64,000 nucleotides of DNA from positions 1 to 64,000 of the forward strand of contig SVFK01000007.1 of NCBI GenBank assembly GCA_015056915.1. Reading direction: 5' to 3'. Source of the DNA: Lachnospiraceae bacterium (GTDB lineage Bacteria > Bacillota > Clostridia > Lachnospirales > Lachnospiraceae). The notes beneath the pieces are model-generated. The model worked only from the letters and a program-made list of their open reading frames with translations. It had not been told where the DNA came from and ran no database searches. The stretch's first letter is position 1, and every line of letters begins with the position of its first letter. Both the position numbers and the translations under genes were made by a program. Below, piece by piece: positions 42,866 to 51,085 of this stretch.

Positions 42866-44599
42866 ATGAAATTTCTATTAGTAGCAATCAATGCAAAATA
42901 CATACATTCCAATCCTGCCATATACAGCTTGCGTGCGTATGCCGGTGAAGTCTTACAGAAGCATATAGAGCTTGCAGAATATACGATTAATCAGCACATG
43001 CAACACATATTGGCAGATATCTATAAGAGAAAACCGGATGCCATCGGTTTCTCCTGTTATATTTGGAATTGGCGGGTGGTGCAGGAGTTAATCGGAGAAT
43101 TACATAAGCTACTGCCGGACACGGATATCTGGTTGGGAGGTCCTGAGGTTACCTATGATGCACCGGAGATTCTGGAAGCATATCCTTCCTTGAAGGGTAT
43201 TATGGTGGGGGAAGGTGAGGAAACCTTCCGTGAATTGCTGAAATGTTATGTAAACCAAGAAAAGCTCGTTGTTCCCGGTCTATGCCTTCACACCGGTTAT
43301 ACACCTGCCCGCGATCTGTTAGATATGAATACGCTTCCATTTCTTTATGAGAATTTAGAGCCCTTTACCAACAAAATTATTTATTATGAATCCAGCAGAG
43401 GCTGTCCCTACCGCTGTAGCTATTGCTTATCCTCAGTGGATAAACATGTCAGGCTACGTGACATTAGTGTCGTAAAAAGAGAGCTGCAGTTTTTCCTTGA
43501 TAATCGCGTAAAACAGGTAAAATTTGTGGATAGAACTTTTAACTGCAACCACAAGCATGCCATGGAAATATGGCAGTATCTTTGTGAAAATGACAATGGT
43601 GTCACCAATTTTCACTTCGAAATTTCCGGGGATATTTTGCGGGAGGATGAGATTGCGCTGTTAAATAAGCTTCGTCCCGGTCTCGTACAACTGGAAATCG
43701 GAGTACAATCTACCAATCCCCAGACCTTGAAGGCAATCCACCGGGTGATGAATGTGGAGCGGTTGGAGCAGATTGTAGCAGACATTCGAACAGGACAGAA
43801 TGTGCATCTGCATCTGGATTTGATAGCCGGACTTCCCTTTGAGGATTATGATAGCTTCCGGCATTCCTTTAACCGCGTGTACAAAATGAAGCCGGAGCAG
43901 CTGCAGTTAGGTTTCTTAAAGGTATTGAAGGGTTCACCCATGCACCAAAGGGCTGAGGAATGTGGGATTTGCTATTTGGATTTGCCACCCTATGAGGTGC
44001 TTGCTACCAACTGGCTTTCCTATGAGGAGATTTTGAGATTAAAGGCTATTGAGGAAATGGTGGAGCTGTACTACAACAGCAATCAATTTACGCATACGCT
44101 TCCTCTTTTGGAGACTGTATTTGCTACCCCCTTTGATATGTACGAGAAGATGGTACAATTTTATGAGGAAAAGGGATATCTGATAAACAGTCCCGCCAGG
44201 GCATACCGCTATGAGATTCTCTTTGAATTTGCCTGTAGATGGGATTCGGAAAAGGCGGATATGTATCGCGAACTGCTTACCTACGATATGTATTTGCGGG
44301 AGAATCTGAAGAGTCGTCCTGCCTTTCTGGCTGAAATAGTATCTGCCGATAAGGAGTATATCCGCAAGGTGTATCGGGAAGAGGAGCAAGAGCGTCGTCT
44401 GTTGCCCTCCTATGAGCAATATGAATGGAAGCAGCTCAGTAAAATGACACACATGGAGCCTTTTCATTATCCGGTGTGGGATGTGGAAGCAATAAAGAAG
44501 TGTGATGTGCTACAGCAGAGAGTGCAATATGTACTTTTTGATTATGCCAAGCGCAATCCTCTGAATTATGAGGCATCCACGCAAATCATAACAGGGTAA
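42866..44599 (+). CDS. B12-binding-type radical SAM protein with DUF4080
   Basis: A 577-residue protein. The N-terminal domain (about 1-140) has the fold of B12-binding domains (PDAIGFSCYIWNW, IWLGGPEVTYDAPEIL). The radical SAM core follows with C180-PYR-C184-SY-C187, then LEIGVQSTNPQTLKAIHR and LHLDLIAGLPFEDYDSF. The C-terminal DUF4080 (about 390-570) is an accessory domain common in Firmicutes. The reaction is unknown. A functional cobalamin loop (DxHxxG) is not evident. SD AGGAAGG is at 42851-42857. Confidence 0.88.
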   Translation: MKFLLVAINAKYIHSNPAIYSLRAYAGEVLQKHIELAEYTINQHMQHILADIYKRKPDAIGFSCYIWNWRVVQELIGELHKLLPDTDIWLGGPEVTYDAPEILEAYPSLKGIMVGEGEETFRELLKCYVNQEKLVVPGLCLHTGYTPARDLLDMNTLPFLYENLEPFTNKIIYYESSRGCPYRCSYCLSSVDKHVRLRDISVVKRELQFFLDNRVKQVKFVDRTFNCNHKHAMEIWQYLCENDNGVTNFHFEISGDILREDEIALLNKLRPGLVQLEIGVQSTNPQTLKAIHRVMNVERLEQIVADIRTGQNVHLHLDLIAGLPFEDYDSFRHSFNRVYKMKPEQLQLGFLKVLKGSPMHQRAEECGICYLDLPPYEVLATNWLSYEEILRLKAIEEMVELYYNSNQFTHTLPLLETVFATPFDMYEKMVQFYEEKGYLINSPARAYRYEILFEFACRWDSEKADMYRELLTYDMYLRENLKSRPAFLAEIVSADKEYIRKVYREEEQERRLLPSYEQYEWKQLSKMTHMEPFHYPVWDVEAIKKCDVLQQRVQYVLFDYAKRNPLNYEASTQIITG

Positions 44600-44675
44600 C
44601 ACAAGGGTAATACATAAAACATGAACCTGTAAGGTCAAATAGAATCACAGCAATGCCAATGCTACAAGGAGCCAT

Positions 44676-45392
44676 ATGATAACAAACACATATACAGACA
44701 CATACATAAGTATAGATTTGGAAACCACCGGGTTAAATCCCAAGCTTGATAAGATTATTGAAATCGGAGCTGTAAAGGTGGTAGAGGGTAAGATTGTCGA
44801 TACCTTTTCCGCCCTTGTGAATCCCGGGCGTAAGCTGGAGCAAAGGATTGTAGAACTGACAGGAATTACAGACAGCGATTTGGAAAATGCACCGTATATT
44901 GATGAGGTACTTCCGTTGCTGATAACATTTCTGGAGGATTATATCCTGTTGGGACATAGCATATTATTTGATTATTCCTTTTTGAAAAAGGCGGCAGTGG
45001 ATAAGAAATTGACATTTGAAAAGCAAGCCATTGATACTCTGAAAATAGCCAGAAAATATCTGGCAGATCTGGAGCATAGAAGTCTGGATTATCTTTGTGA
45101 GTATTATCAGATACCGCACAGGGCACACAGAGCCTTGGCTGATGCGGAAGCGACCAGCATGCTTTATCAAAGGCTGACGGAAGCCTTTTACCAAGAGCAG
45201 GAGCCTCTTTTTATGCCGACACAGCTTAGTTTTAAGATAAAAAGAGATACGCCGGCCACAAAAGCGCAAAAAGAGAGGTTATATCGTCTGCTGGAGCAGC
45301 ATAGAATAACCCCGGAGGTAGATGTGGAAAAGCTCACCCGAAGCGAAGCAAGCCGGTTTACCGATAAGCTTCTTGCAAAGTACGGACGATAG
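44676..45392 (+). CDS. DEDDh 3'-5' exonuclease (DnaQ/PolC-like)
   Basis: The exonuclease motifs are in order: ISIDLETTGL (Asp/Glu), GHSILFDYSFL, and HRAHRALADAEAT with the catalytic His and Asp. After the nuclease (about 1-175) comes an extra 60 residues, including ATKAQKERLYRLLEQH and LTRSEASRFTDKLL, which resembles small helical C-terminal modules such as DUF3072. It could proofread DNA or degrade nucleic acids. The stand-alone gene is not a polymerase subunit by context. Its 3' end overlaps the convergent gene by 35 bases. Confidence 0.88.
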   Translation: MITNTYTDTYISIDLETTGLNPKLDKIIEIGAVKVVEGKIVDTFSALVNPGRKLEQRIVELTGITDSDLENAPYIDEVLPLLITFLEDYILLGHSILFDYSFLKKAAVDKKLTFEKQAIDTLKIARKYLADLEHRSLDYLCEYYQIPHRAHRALADAEATSMLYQRLTEAFYQEQEPLFMPTQLSFKIKRDTPATKAQKERLYRLLEQHRITPEVDVEKLTRSEASRFTDKLLAKYGR

Positions 45393-45966
45393 TATTCCTA
45401 TTGGCGGTGCGCAGCTTACCGGCGCTTTCCAGCAACTGCTGAATTTGGAAGGAATCCCCTCTTGAAGAATAAATCTCAGCCAGTTTATAATAGGTCTTGC
45501 TGATATCCGTACCCGTACTGACGGCAAATTCCATAAGGACACCTGCCTCATATACATACCCGGCATCCATAAGGATGTCTGCCCATTGTTGAAGAGTGCG
45601 GACTAACAGGGTGTAATTCTGGTCGTATTCGGACAAAGCGGTGATATTGGCAGTGCCATATTCCAATTTTAAATCGGTATTAGTATAGCCGGTCAGGTTT
45701 ACAATCTTTTGAGAGGATAAGGTCTGAATCAACTCCCGACATTCGGCTACATCTGCATTATCAGGCAGAATAGCTACGGGGAGCTTGTCCAGAGGTATTT
45801 GAATGTACTCAAGAGTGTCCAGAGATTTGCGGCGCACAGAGTTGGCCTGCTGTTCTCGGTCCCAAAAGCCTTGTTCGTTGGATATCCTTTTTTGTTCCTG
45901 ACGTTTCAGGATACGTGAAAGAAGCAGTATAAATATGATAAAACTTGCCAAAAAGAAGAAATTCAT
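45358..45966 (-). CDS. Membrane-anchored helical-repeat protein, unknown function
   Basis: A 202-residue protein. One N-terminal membrane helix (FFFLASFIIFILLLSRIL) is followed by a basic stretch and then a soluble part with TPR-like helix pairs near the C-terminus (QQWADILMDAGYVYEAGVLMEFAV, quoted shorter as ADILMDAGYVYEAGVLMEF; KTYYKLAEIYSSRGD). No family is recognised. It overlaps the end of the exonuclease gene tail to tail. SD GAAAGGAT is present upstream (complement of about 45972-45979). Confidence 0.65.
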   Translation of the reverse strand: MNFFFLASFIIFILLLSRILKRQEQKRISNEQGFWDREQQANSVRRKSLDTLEYIQIPLDKLPVAILPDNADVAECRELIQTLSSQKIVNLTGYTNTDLKLEYGTANITALSEYDQNYTLLVRTLQQWADILMDAGYVYEAGVLMEFAVSTGTDISKTYYKLAEIYSSRGDSFQIQQLLESAGKLRTANRNTIVRTLQEAYR

Positions 45967-46034
45967 ATATAATATCCTTTCAGAGTTTTGTAGTTTAGTA
46001 GTTGTATATCTGTTTACAGATAGAAGGAGTTACC

Positions 46035-46142
46035 ATGTTTAATATGAATAGCAAAAAAACAAAACAGCGAATATCCGCTGTGATTATTATTTTTCTTGTA
46101 CTTGCTATGATATTACCAACTTTATCATACTTTTTTTATTAA
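46035..46142 (+). CDS. Prli42/DUF4044-like membrane miniprotein
   Basis: A 35-residue ORF with a perfect SD (AGAAGGAG at 46022-46029). It reads MFNMNSKKTKQR, then one membrane helix ending MILPTLSYFFY. Short basic N-terminus plus a single helix is the pattern of DUF4044 proteins. Prli42, a Listeria member, anchors the stressosome. No stressosome genes are in this window, so only the family resemblance is claimed. It is shorter than most ORF cut-offs and easily missed. It lies 27 bases before the VanW gene and could be co-transcribed. Confidence 0.65.
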   Translation: MFNMNSKKTKQRISAVIIIFLVLAMILPTLSYFFY

Positions 46143-46169
46143 TTCAATGTTGGAAGGGAAAGGTATGCT

Positions 46170-47630
46170 ATGAAAAAATACATTATAAAAGGATGCTTAG
46201 GAGCTTGGTTGGCGGTGATGACACTGATGCTTGGCATGACGGTGCAGGCGAAGGGTGAAGCCACCATTAAGACAGGCGTTTATGCAAATACGGTTGATTT
46301 ATCCGGTAAGACCGGCACAGAGGCGACGGCGGCCATTGAAGCATATGTGGAGGGGCTGAAATCCGTTGAAATTACGTTGCTGGCAGCGGACAATCAGGAG
46401 GTCAAGACTACGGCAGGTGATTTGGGAATTACCTGGGTCAACAGGGAGCTGGTAACAGAAGCTCTTGAATTGGGCACATATGGTAATGTGATTCAAAGAT
46501 ATAAGATGCTGAAGGATCTGGAGCATGATAATTATACCTTGGAAGTACAATTTGACTTTGATATCCAGGCAATAAACAGTATTCTGGCGGAGGAATGTAC
46601 CCAATTTGACCAGGAAGCCATCGACGTTTCTTTAAAGAGAGAGAATGATACTTTCCAAGTGGTAGAGGGACAGACCGGTTATTTGTTGGACGTAGAGACT
46701 TCTATTGATCTTGTGTACGAATATCTGACAGAGGGCTGGGATTATCAGGCATGCAGCATTGCTTTGGATATTCTGATTGATGAGCCCAAAGGAAGTGCAG
46801 AAGAATTGGCTGCGGTTACGGATGTGTTGGGCACTTTTACCACCTCTTATTCTACCTCCGGTGCTTCTAGAAGTGCTAATGTAGAAAACGGATGCAGACT
46901 GATTAACGGCACCACTTTATATCCCGGTGATGAATTTTCTACCTATGAAAATGTGGCACCCTTTACGGAAAAGAACGGTTATTATATGGCCGGTTCCTAT
47001 TTGAATGGCAAAGTTGTGGACAGTCTGGGCGGCGGTATCTGTCAGGTATCCACCACCTTATACAATGCGGTACTCCTTTCCGAGCTGGAAGTTACAGAGC
47101 GACATAATCATTCCATGATTGTTGCTTATGTAGACCCTTCTGCAGATGCGGCCATTGCGGAGAGCTCAGGTAAAGATTTCTGCTTTAAGAACAATACAGA
47201 CTATCCGATTTACATAGAGGGCTTTGTCCAGAATAAAAAGATTACCTTTAATATTTACGGTAAAGAGACCCGTGATGAAGGTCGTAAGGTTCGGTATGAA
47301 AGTGAAGTCCTTGAGATTATCAATCCTACCACAGATGCGATTTATGCGGATCCTGGTCAGCCTATCGGCTATATTGTGACCGAAAGCGCACATATTGGCT
47401 ATAAGGCAAAGCTGTGGAAAATCGTCACAGAGGATGGTGTGGAAGTAAGTCGTGAGCAGATTAACAGTAGTAGTTACAAGATGACACCCAGAAGTGCCAC
47501 TGTAGGTACGGCTACGGCAGACCCTCAGGCATATGAGGAGATTATGGCGGCCATCGGAACTGCCAATATCGACCATGTTAAAAATGTAATTGCGTTACTG
47601 ACAGCACCACCGGCGGAGGTGCCACAGTAA
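46170..47630 (+). CDS. VanW family exported protein
   Basis: A 486-residue protein with a signal peptide (CLGAWLAVMTLMLGMTVQAKG). A peptidoglycan-binding-like PG_binding_4 domain follows (about 75-195), then the VanW domain (about 215-350: NVENGCRLINGTTLYPGDEFS, SLGGGICQVSTTLYNAVLLS, ERHNHSM) and a G5-like or C-terminal beta segment (about 375-440). VanW-type proteins occur across Firmicutes outside vancomycin clusters with unknown wall-related function. There are no van genes here, so resistance should not be inferred. Confidence 0.9.
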   Translation: MKKYIIKGCLGAWLAVMTLMLGMTVQAKGEATIKTGVYANTVDLSGKTGTEATAAIEAYVEGLKSVEITLLAADNQEVKTTAGDLGITWVNRELVTEALELGTYGNVIQRYKMLKDLEHDNYTLEVQFDFDIQAINSILAEECTQFDQEAIDVSLKRENDTFQVVEGQTGYLLDVETSIDLVYEYLTEGWDYQACSIALDILIDEPKGSAEELAAVTDVLGTFTTSYSTSGASRSANVENGCRLINGTTLYPGDEFSTYENVAPFTEKNGYYMAGSYLNGKVVDSLGGGICQVSTTLYNAVLLSELEVTERHNHSMIVAYVDPSADAAIAESSGKDFCFKNNTDYPIYIEGFVQNKKITFNIYGKETRDEGRKVRYESEVLEIINPTTDAIYADPGQPIGYIVTESAHIGYKAKLWKIVTEDGVEVSREQINSSSYKMTPRSATVGTATADPQAYEEIMAAIGTANIDHVKNVIALLTAPPAEVPQ

Positions 47631-47654
47631 AATATTAATGAGGAATAGCAAAGC

Positions 47655-48674
47655 ATGAACATCGGCAAGGTATCGGAAAGTGTTTTAAAGCGATCCGTAT
47701 TAAAACAGCTGAAAACAAGAAGAGAAGAAATTATAAGTGGCGCAGGCGTAGGGGACGACTGCGCCATTTTTTCGGTAAAAGAAGGGGAAAAAGTAGTGAG
47801 CTGTGTGCAGGAAGGGGTTGTAGGACCTGCACAGACAGTAATCTGTGAGCAGGATATCCAAAGAGATTTTGTGATGACGATGCAGCAGCTTGTGCAGAAA
47901 TGTGCGAACAATCTGGTCGCGGGTGGCGCAGAGCCTATAGCGATTATGCTCGCACTATTATTGCCGGAGACGGCTGAGGAAGCTGACCTTAGACAGATAA
48001 TGAAAGAGGCTGAGGATGCCTGTCATGCTCTGTCCATGCAGATTATGGGAGGTCAGACTCGCGTGCTTGGGGCAGTGAAGGAGCCGGTGGCTGTGATAAC
48101 CGGTTACGGCAAGGTGACAGATGACTATTATCGTACAGCTAAGTCAGCTAAACCGGGACAGGACATTGTGATTAGTAAATGGATTGGCCTGGAGGGAACG
48201 GCAGCATTAGCAAGACACCACGAGCAGGGATTATTGTCGAGATACCCCGCGTATCTGGTGGAGGAGGCAGCAGGCTTTGACAGATATTTATCTGTGTTGC
48301 CTGAGGCAGCCGTCGCCCTGCAAGCCGGCGTATGCGCCATGCATGATGCCTCCGAGGGCGGTATTTTTGCCGCGCTTTGGGAGCTTGCTGAAGGAGCAGG
48401 CTTGGGACTTACCATCGATTTGAAAAAGCTTCCCCTGCGGCAGGAGACCGTGGAGGTATGTGAATACTGTAATGTAAACCCATATGAGTTACAATCAGGC
48501 GGTAGTCTGGTAATGACAGCTGAGGACGGTGCTACCCTTGTGGCAGCATTGGAGGCGGAAGGGATTCCTGCCGTAGTGGTAGGAAAGCTCACCTCCGGCA
48601 AGGACAGACTTATCCTCAACGAAGACGAAGTCAGATATGTGGACCGCCCCAGAACCAAGCAGCGCGGCACCTAA
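47655..48674 (+). CDS. AIR synthase/HypE-like protein
   Basis: A 339-residue member of the AIR synthase-related superfamily. The N-terminal ATP-binding part has GAGVGDDCAIF and the Asn-rich loop KCANNLVAGGAEP. The C-terminal part has MHDASEGGIFAALWELAEGAGLG, also typical. HypE dehydrates a carbamoyl group to CN for [NiFe] hydrogenase and ends in a conserved Cys, absent here, and no other hyp genes are near. It is probably a different kinase-like branch of the family. The last codons (about DRPRTKQRGT) lie inside a palindromic repeat element that provides the stop, so the C-terminus may be acquired. Confidence 0.75.
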   Translation: MNIGKVSESVLKRSVLKQLKTRREEIISGAGVGDDCAIFSVKEGEKVVSCVQEGVVGPAQTVICEQDIQRDFVMTMQQLVQKCANNLVAGGAEPIAIMLALLLPETAEEADLRQIMKEAEDACHALSMQIMGGQTRVLGAVKEPVAVITGYGKVTDDYYRTAKSAKPGQDIVISKWIGLEGTAALARHHEQGLLSRYPAYLVEEAAGFDRYLSVLPEAAVALQAGVCAMHDASEGGIFAALWELAEGAGLGLTIDLKKLPLRQETVEVCEYCNVNPYELQSGGSLVMTAEDGATLVAALEAEGIPAVVVGKLTSGKDRLILNEDEVRYVDRPRTKQRGT

Positions 48675-48782
48675 GTGCACAAGGAATGCTTGCATTCCGG
48701 AGCGCACTTAGATGCCGGGCTATTTGGCGAAGCCAAACAACGAGGAAATGCGAAGCATTTTCGAGTTTGGTTCTGGGGCGGT
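48645..48782. repeat. Cloverleaf-like palindromic element overlapping a gene end
   Basis: CCGCCCCAGAACCAA (48645-48659) is the exact reverse complement of 48768-48782. Between these arms are three nested hairpins: CTAAGTGC/GCACTTAG (48672-48712) with inner GGAATGC/GCATTCC; TTTGGC-GAA-GCCAAA (48724-48738); and GAAATGC-GAA-GCATTTTC (about 48745-48762). The whole would fold as a closed stem with three arms. It starts inside the coding sequence of the HypE-like gene and gives it its stop codon. Confidence 0.85.
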
Positions 48783-48835
48783 GAAGCCTAGGTTCCGGGG
48801 CAATGAAGAATAGAAGAAAGGTAAGGTGACTATTT

Positions 48836-49318
48836 ATGAGAGAAGAATTATTGGCCGTAATTGAGAAAAACAGCCGGATTGATTTAAAGGAATTAGCTGT
48901 TATCCTCGGTGTGGAAGAAATTGACGTGGTAAACGAGCTTGCCGCCTTGGAAGCAGAAGGTGTGATTTGCGGCTACCACACATTGATTAACTGGGAGAAA
49001 ACCTCTATTGAAAAGGTGAGTGCCCTTATTGAGGTGCGCGTGACACCCCAGAGAGGACAGGGCTTTGACAGCATTGCAGAGCGGATTTACAAATATCCTG
49101 AGGTGCGCAGCGTATACCTGATGTCCGGTGGATATGATTTGATGGTGATTCTGGAGGGCAAGAGTCTTCGTGAGGTGTCCAGCTTTGTCTCCGACAAGCT
49201 GTCTACCCTTGATACCGTATTGAGTACAGCTACTCATTTCATTCTGAAGAAATACAAGGATCACGGAACAGCCTTTTCCCAGCAAAAAGAAGATGAAAGA
49301 GAGATAATCACCCCATGA
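48836..49318 (+). CDS. Lrp/AsnC family transcriptional regulator
   Basis: A 160-residue regulator with an N-terminal winged HTH (LLAVIEKNSRIDLKELAVILG and VVNELAALEAEGVICGYHTLINW) and a C-terminal RAM/AsnC ligand domain (VSALIEVRVTP, SVYLMSGGYDLMVILEG). It probably senses an amino acid and controls the aminotransferase gene that overlaps its stop (ATGA). SD AAAGGTAAGGTGA is upstream. Confidence 0.92.
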   Translation: MREELLAVIEKNSRIDLKELAVILGVEEIDVVNELAALEAEGVICGYHTLINWEKTSIEKVSALIEVRVTPQRGQGFDSIAERIYKYPEVRSVYLMSGGYDLMVILEGKSLREVSSFVSDKLSTLDTVLSTATHFILKKYKDHGTAFSQQKEDEREIITP

Positions 49319-50490
49319 GAAATCCGTTAGCAGATAAAGTAGTAGAAATTAAGCCCTCCGGTATCCGTAAGTTTTTCGATATTGTCAGTGAGATGCAGGA
49401 TGCTATTTCCCTGGGTGTAGGCGAGCCTGATTTTGATACGCCCTGGCATATTCGCGACGAGGGTATCTATTCTCTGGAAAAGGGAAGAACCTTTTATACC
49501 TCCAACGCAGGCTTAAAGGAATTACGTCAGGAAATCTGTAATTACATGCTAAGGAAGCAGAATATTACTTATAATCCTCTTACAGAGGTATTGATTACCG
49601 TAGGTGGTTCCGAGGCAATCGATATTGGTTTGCGCGCCATGATTAATCCCGGAGATGAGGTGCTGATTCCTCAGCCCAGCTATGTGTCCTACGAGCCCTG
49701 TGCGGTACTTGCAGGAGCAACACCTGTGATTATTGATTTGAAAGCGGAAAATGAGTTTCGTCTGACAGCGCAGGAGTTGGAGGAGGCTATTACAGACAAG
49801 ACCAAGGTGCTCATTTTACCCTTCCCCAACAATCCTACCGGCGCCATTATGGAAAAGAAAGATTTAGAGGCGATTGCAGAGGTGATTTTAAAACATGACA
49901 TCTTTGTCATGTCAGATGAAATATACGCGGAGCTTACATATAAGGATAAGCATGTGTCCATAGCAAGTCTGCCAGGCATGCAGGAAAGAACTATTGTAAT
50001 CAACGGTTTTTCTAAGGCATATGCCATGACCGGCTGGCGCTTGGGCTATGCGTGCGGTCCTGCCAATATTATTCAGCAGATGACTAAGATTCACCAGTTT
50101 GCCATTATGTGCGCGCCTACCACCAGCCAATACGCAGCAGTGGAGGCATTGAAGAATGGTGATGACGATATTGCGGAGATGCGCACCGCCTACAATCAGC
50201 GCAGACGTTTTCTGATGAACGCTTTTCGTGAAATGGGTCTGGAGTGTTTTGAGCCCTACGGTGCCTTTTATGTGTTCCCCTGCATTAAGGAATTCGGCAT
50301 GACCAGTGATGAGTTTGCCACCAGATTCCTGGAGGAGGAAAAGGTGGCAGCAGTACCCGGTACAGCATTCGGTGACTGCGGGGAAGGATACTTGCGTATT
50401 TCTTATGCATATTCTCTGGAAAAGCTGAAAATTGCCATGGAAAGAATGCAGAGATTTGTGGAGAAGCTGAGAGCGGAGCGAACAGTATGA
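49315..50490 (+). CDS. PLP-dependent class I/II aminotransferase
   Basis: A 391-residue fold-type I enzyme: ISLGVGEPDFDTPWHI, the PNNPTGAIM segment, SDEIYAELTY, and the PLP lysine Lys234 in GFSKAYAMTGWRLGY. It resembles the aspartate/aromatic aminotransferase (PatA-like) group. Substrate cannot be fixed by sequence. The 4-base overlaps with the Lrp gene before and TrmL after show a tight operon. Confidence 0.92.
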   Translation: MRNPLADKVVEIKPSGIRKFFDIVSEMQDAISLGVGEPDFDTPWHIRDEGIYSLEKGRTFYTSNAGLKELRQEICNYMLRKQNITYNPLTEVLITVGGSEAIDIGLRAMINPGDEVLIPQPSYVSYEPCAVLAGATPVIIDLKAENEFRLTAQELEEAITDKTKVLILPFPNNPTGAIMEKKDLEAIAEVILKHDIFVMSDEIYAELTYKDKHVSIASLPGMQERTIVINGFSKAYAMTGWRLGYACGPANIIQQMTKIHQFAIMCAPTTSQYAAVEALKNGDDDIAEMRTAYNQRRRFLMNAFREMGLECFEPYGAFYVFPCIKEFGMTSDEFATRFLEEEKVAAVPGTAFGDCGEGYLRISYAYSLEKLKIAMERMQRFVEKLRAERTV

Positions 50491-50993
50491 ATATCATTTT
50501 ACATCAGCCGGAGATTCCGGCAAACACAGGAAATATCGGGCGTACCTGCGTGGCGACAGGCACAAGTCTTCATCTGATTGAGCCCTTGGGATTCAGCCTA
50601 AGTGAGAAGCAGATTAAGCGTGCAGGTATGGATTATTGGGAGCATTTAGATGTGAACCGATATATGAATTTTGAGGAGTTTAAAGAGAAGCATCCCGATG
50701 CCAAGATTTGGATGGCAACCACCAAGGCAAAGCATGTATATACAGACGTGCAATTTGGTTCGGATGATTATATTATGTTTGGCAAGGAAAGTGCCGGAAT
50801 ACCGGAAGAGATTCTGGTGGATTACGAGGAGACCTGTATCCGTATTCCCATGCTTCCGGCCATCCGCTCTTTAAATTTGTCTAACTCGGTAGCAGTTGTG
50901 CTTTATGAGGCATTGAGACAAATTGGCTTCACTGATATGCAGCTGGAGGGAGAGCTGCATAGATTACAGTGGAAAGAGCAGGAGCAGCATTGA
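50487..50993 (+). CDS. trmL: tRNA (cytidine(34)-2'-O)-methyltransferase, SPOUT family
   Basis: A 168-residue SPOUT enzyme of the TrmL (YibK) type: NIILHQPEIPANTGNIGRTC, LIEPLGFSL, MFGKESAGIPEEIL, and IPMLPAIRSLNLSNSVAVVLYE forming the knotted SAM site (cited in part as RSLNLSNSVAVVLYE). It methylates the wobble nucleotide of tRNA-Leu isoacceptors. The start overlaps the aminotransferase stop. Confidence 0.93.
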   Translation: MNIILHQPEIPANTGNIGRTCVATGTSLHLIEPLGFSLSEKQIKRAGMDYWEHLDVNRYMNFEEFKEKHPDAKIWMATTKAKHVYTDVQFGSDDYIMFGKESAGIPEEILVDYEETCIRIPMLPAIRSLNLSNSVAVVLYEALRQIGFTDMQLEGELHRLQWKEQEQH

Positions 50994-51018
50994 AAAGCAT
51001 GCAGGAGTAGAGTATAAT
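50990..51018 (+). promoter_or_regulatory. Sigma-A promoter of the GGDEF-EAL gene
   Basis: TTGAAA (50990-50995, overlapping the trmL stop), 17-base spacer, TATAAT (51013-51018). Confidence 0.75.
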
Positions 51019-51085
51019 AGTAATAGATAAGGGCATGTTGGACGATACCATTTGAATCCTAGTGAAAATACCTTTGGTGAATAGT

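Noticed and set aside
46170..47630. VanW gene as a sign of vancomycin resistance
   Set aside because: No vanHAX genes. VanW-domain proteins are common in Firmicutes without resistance.
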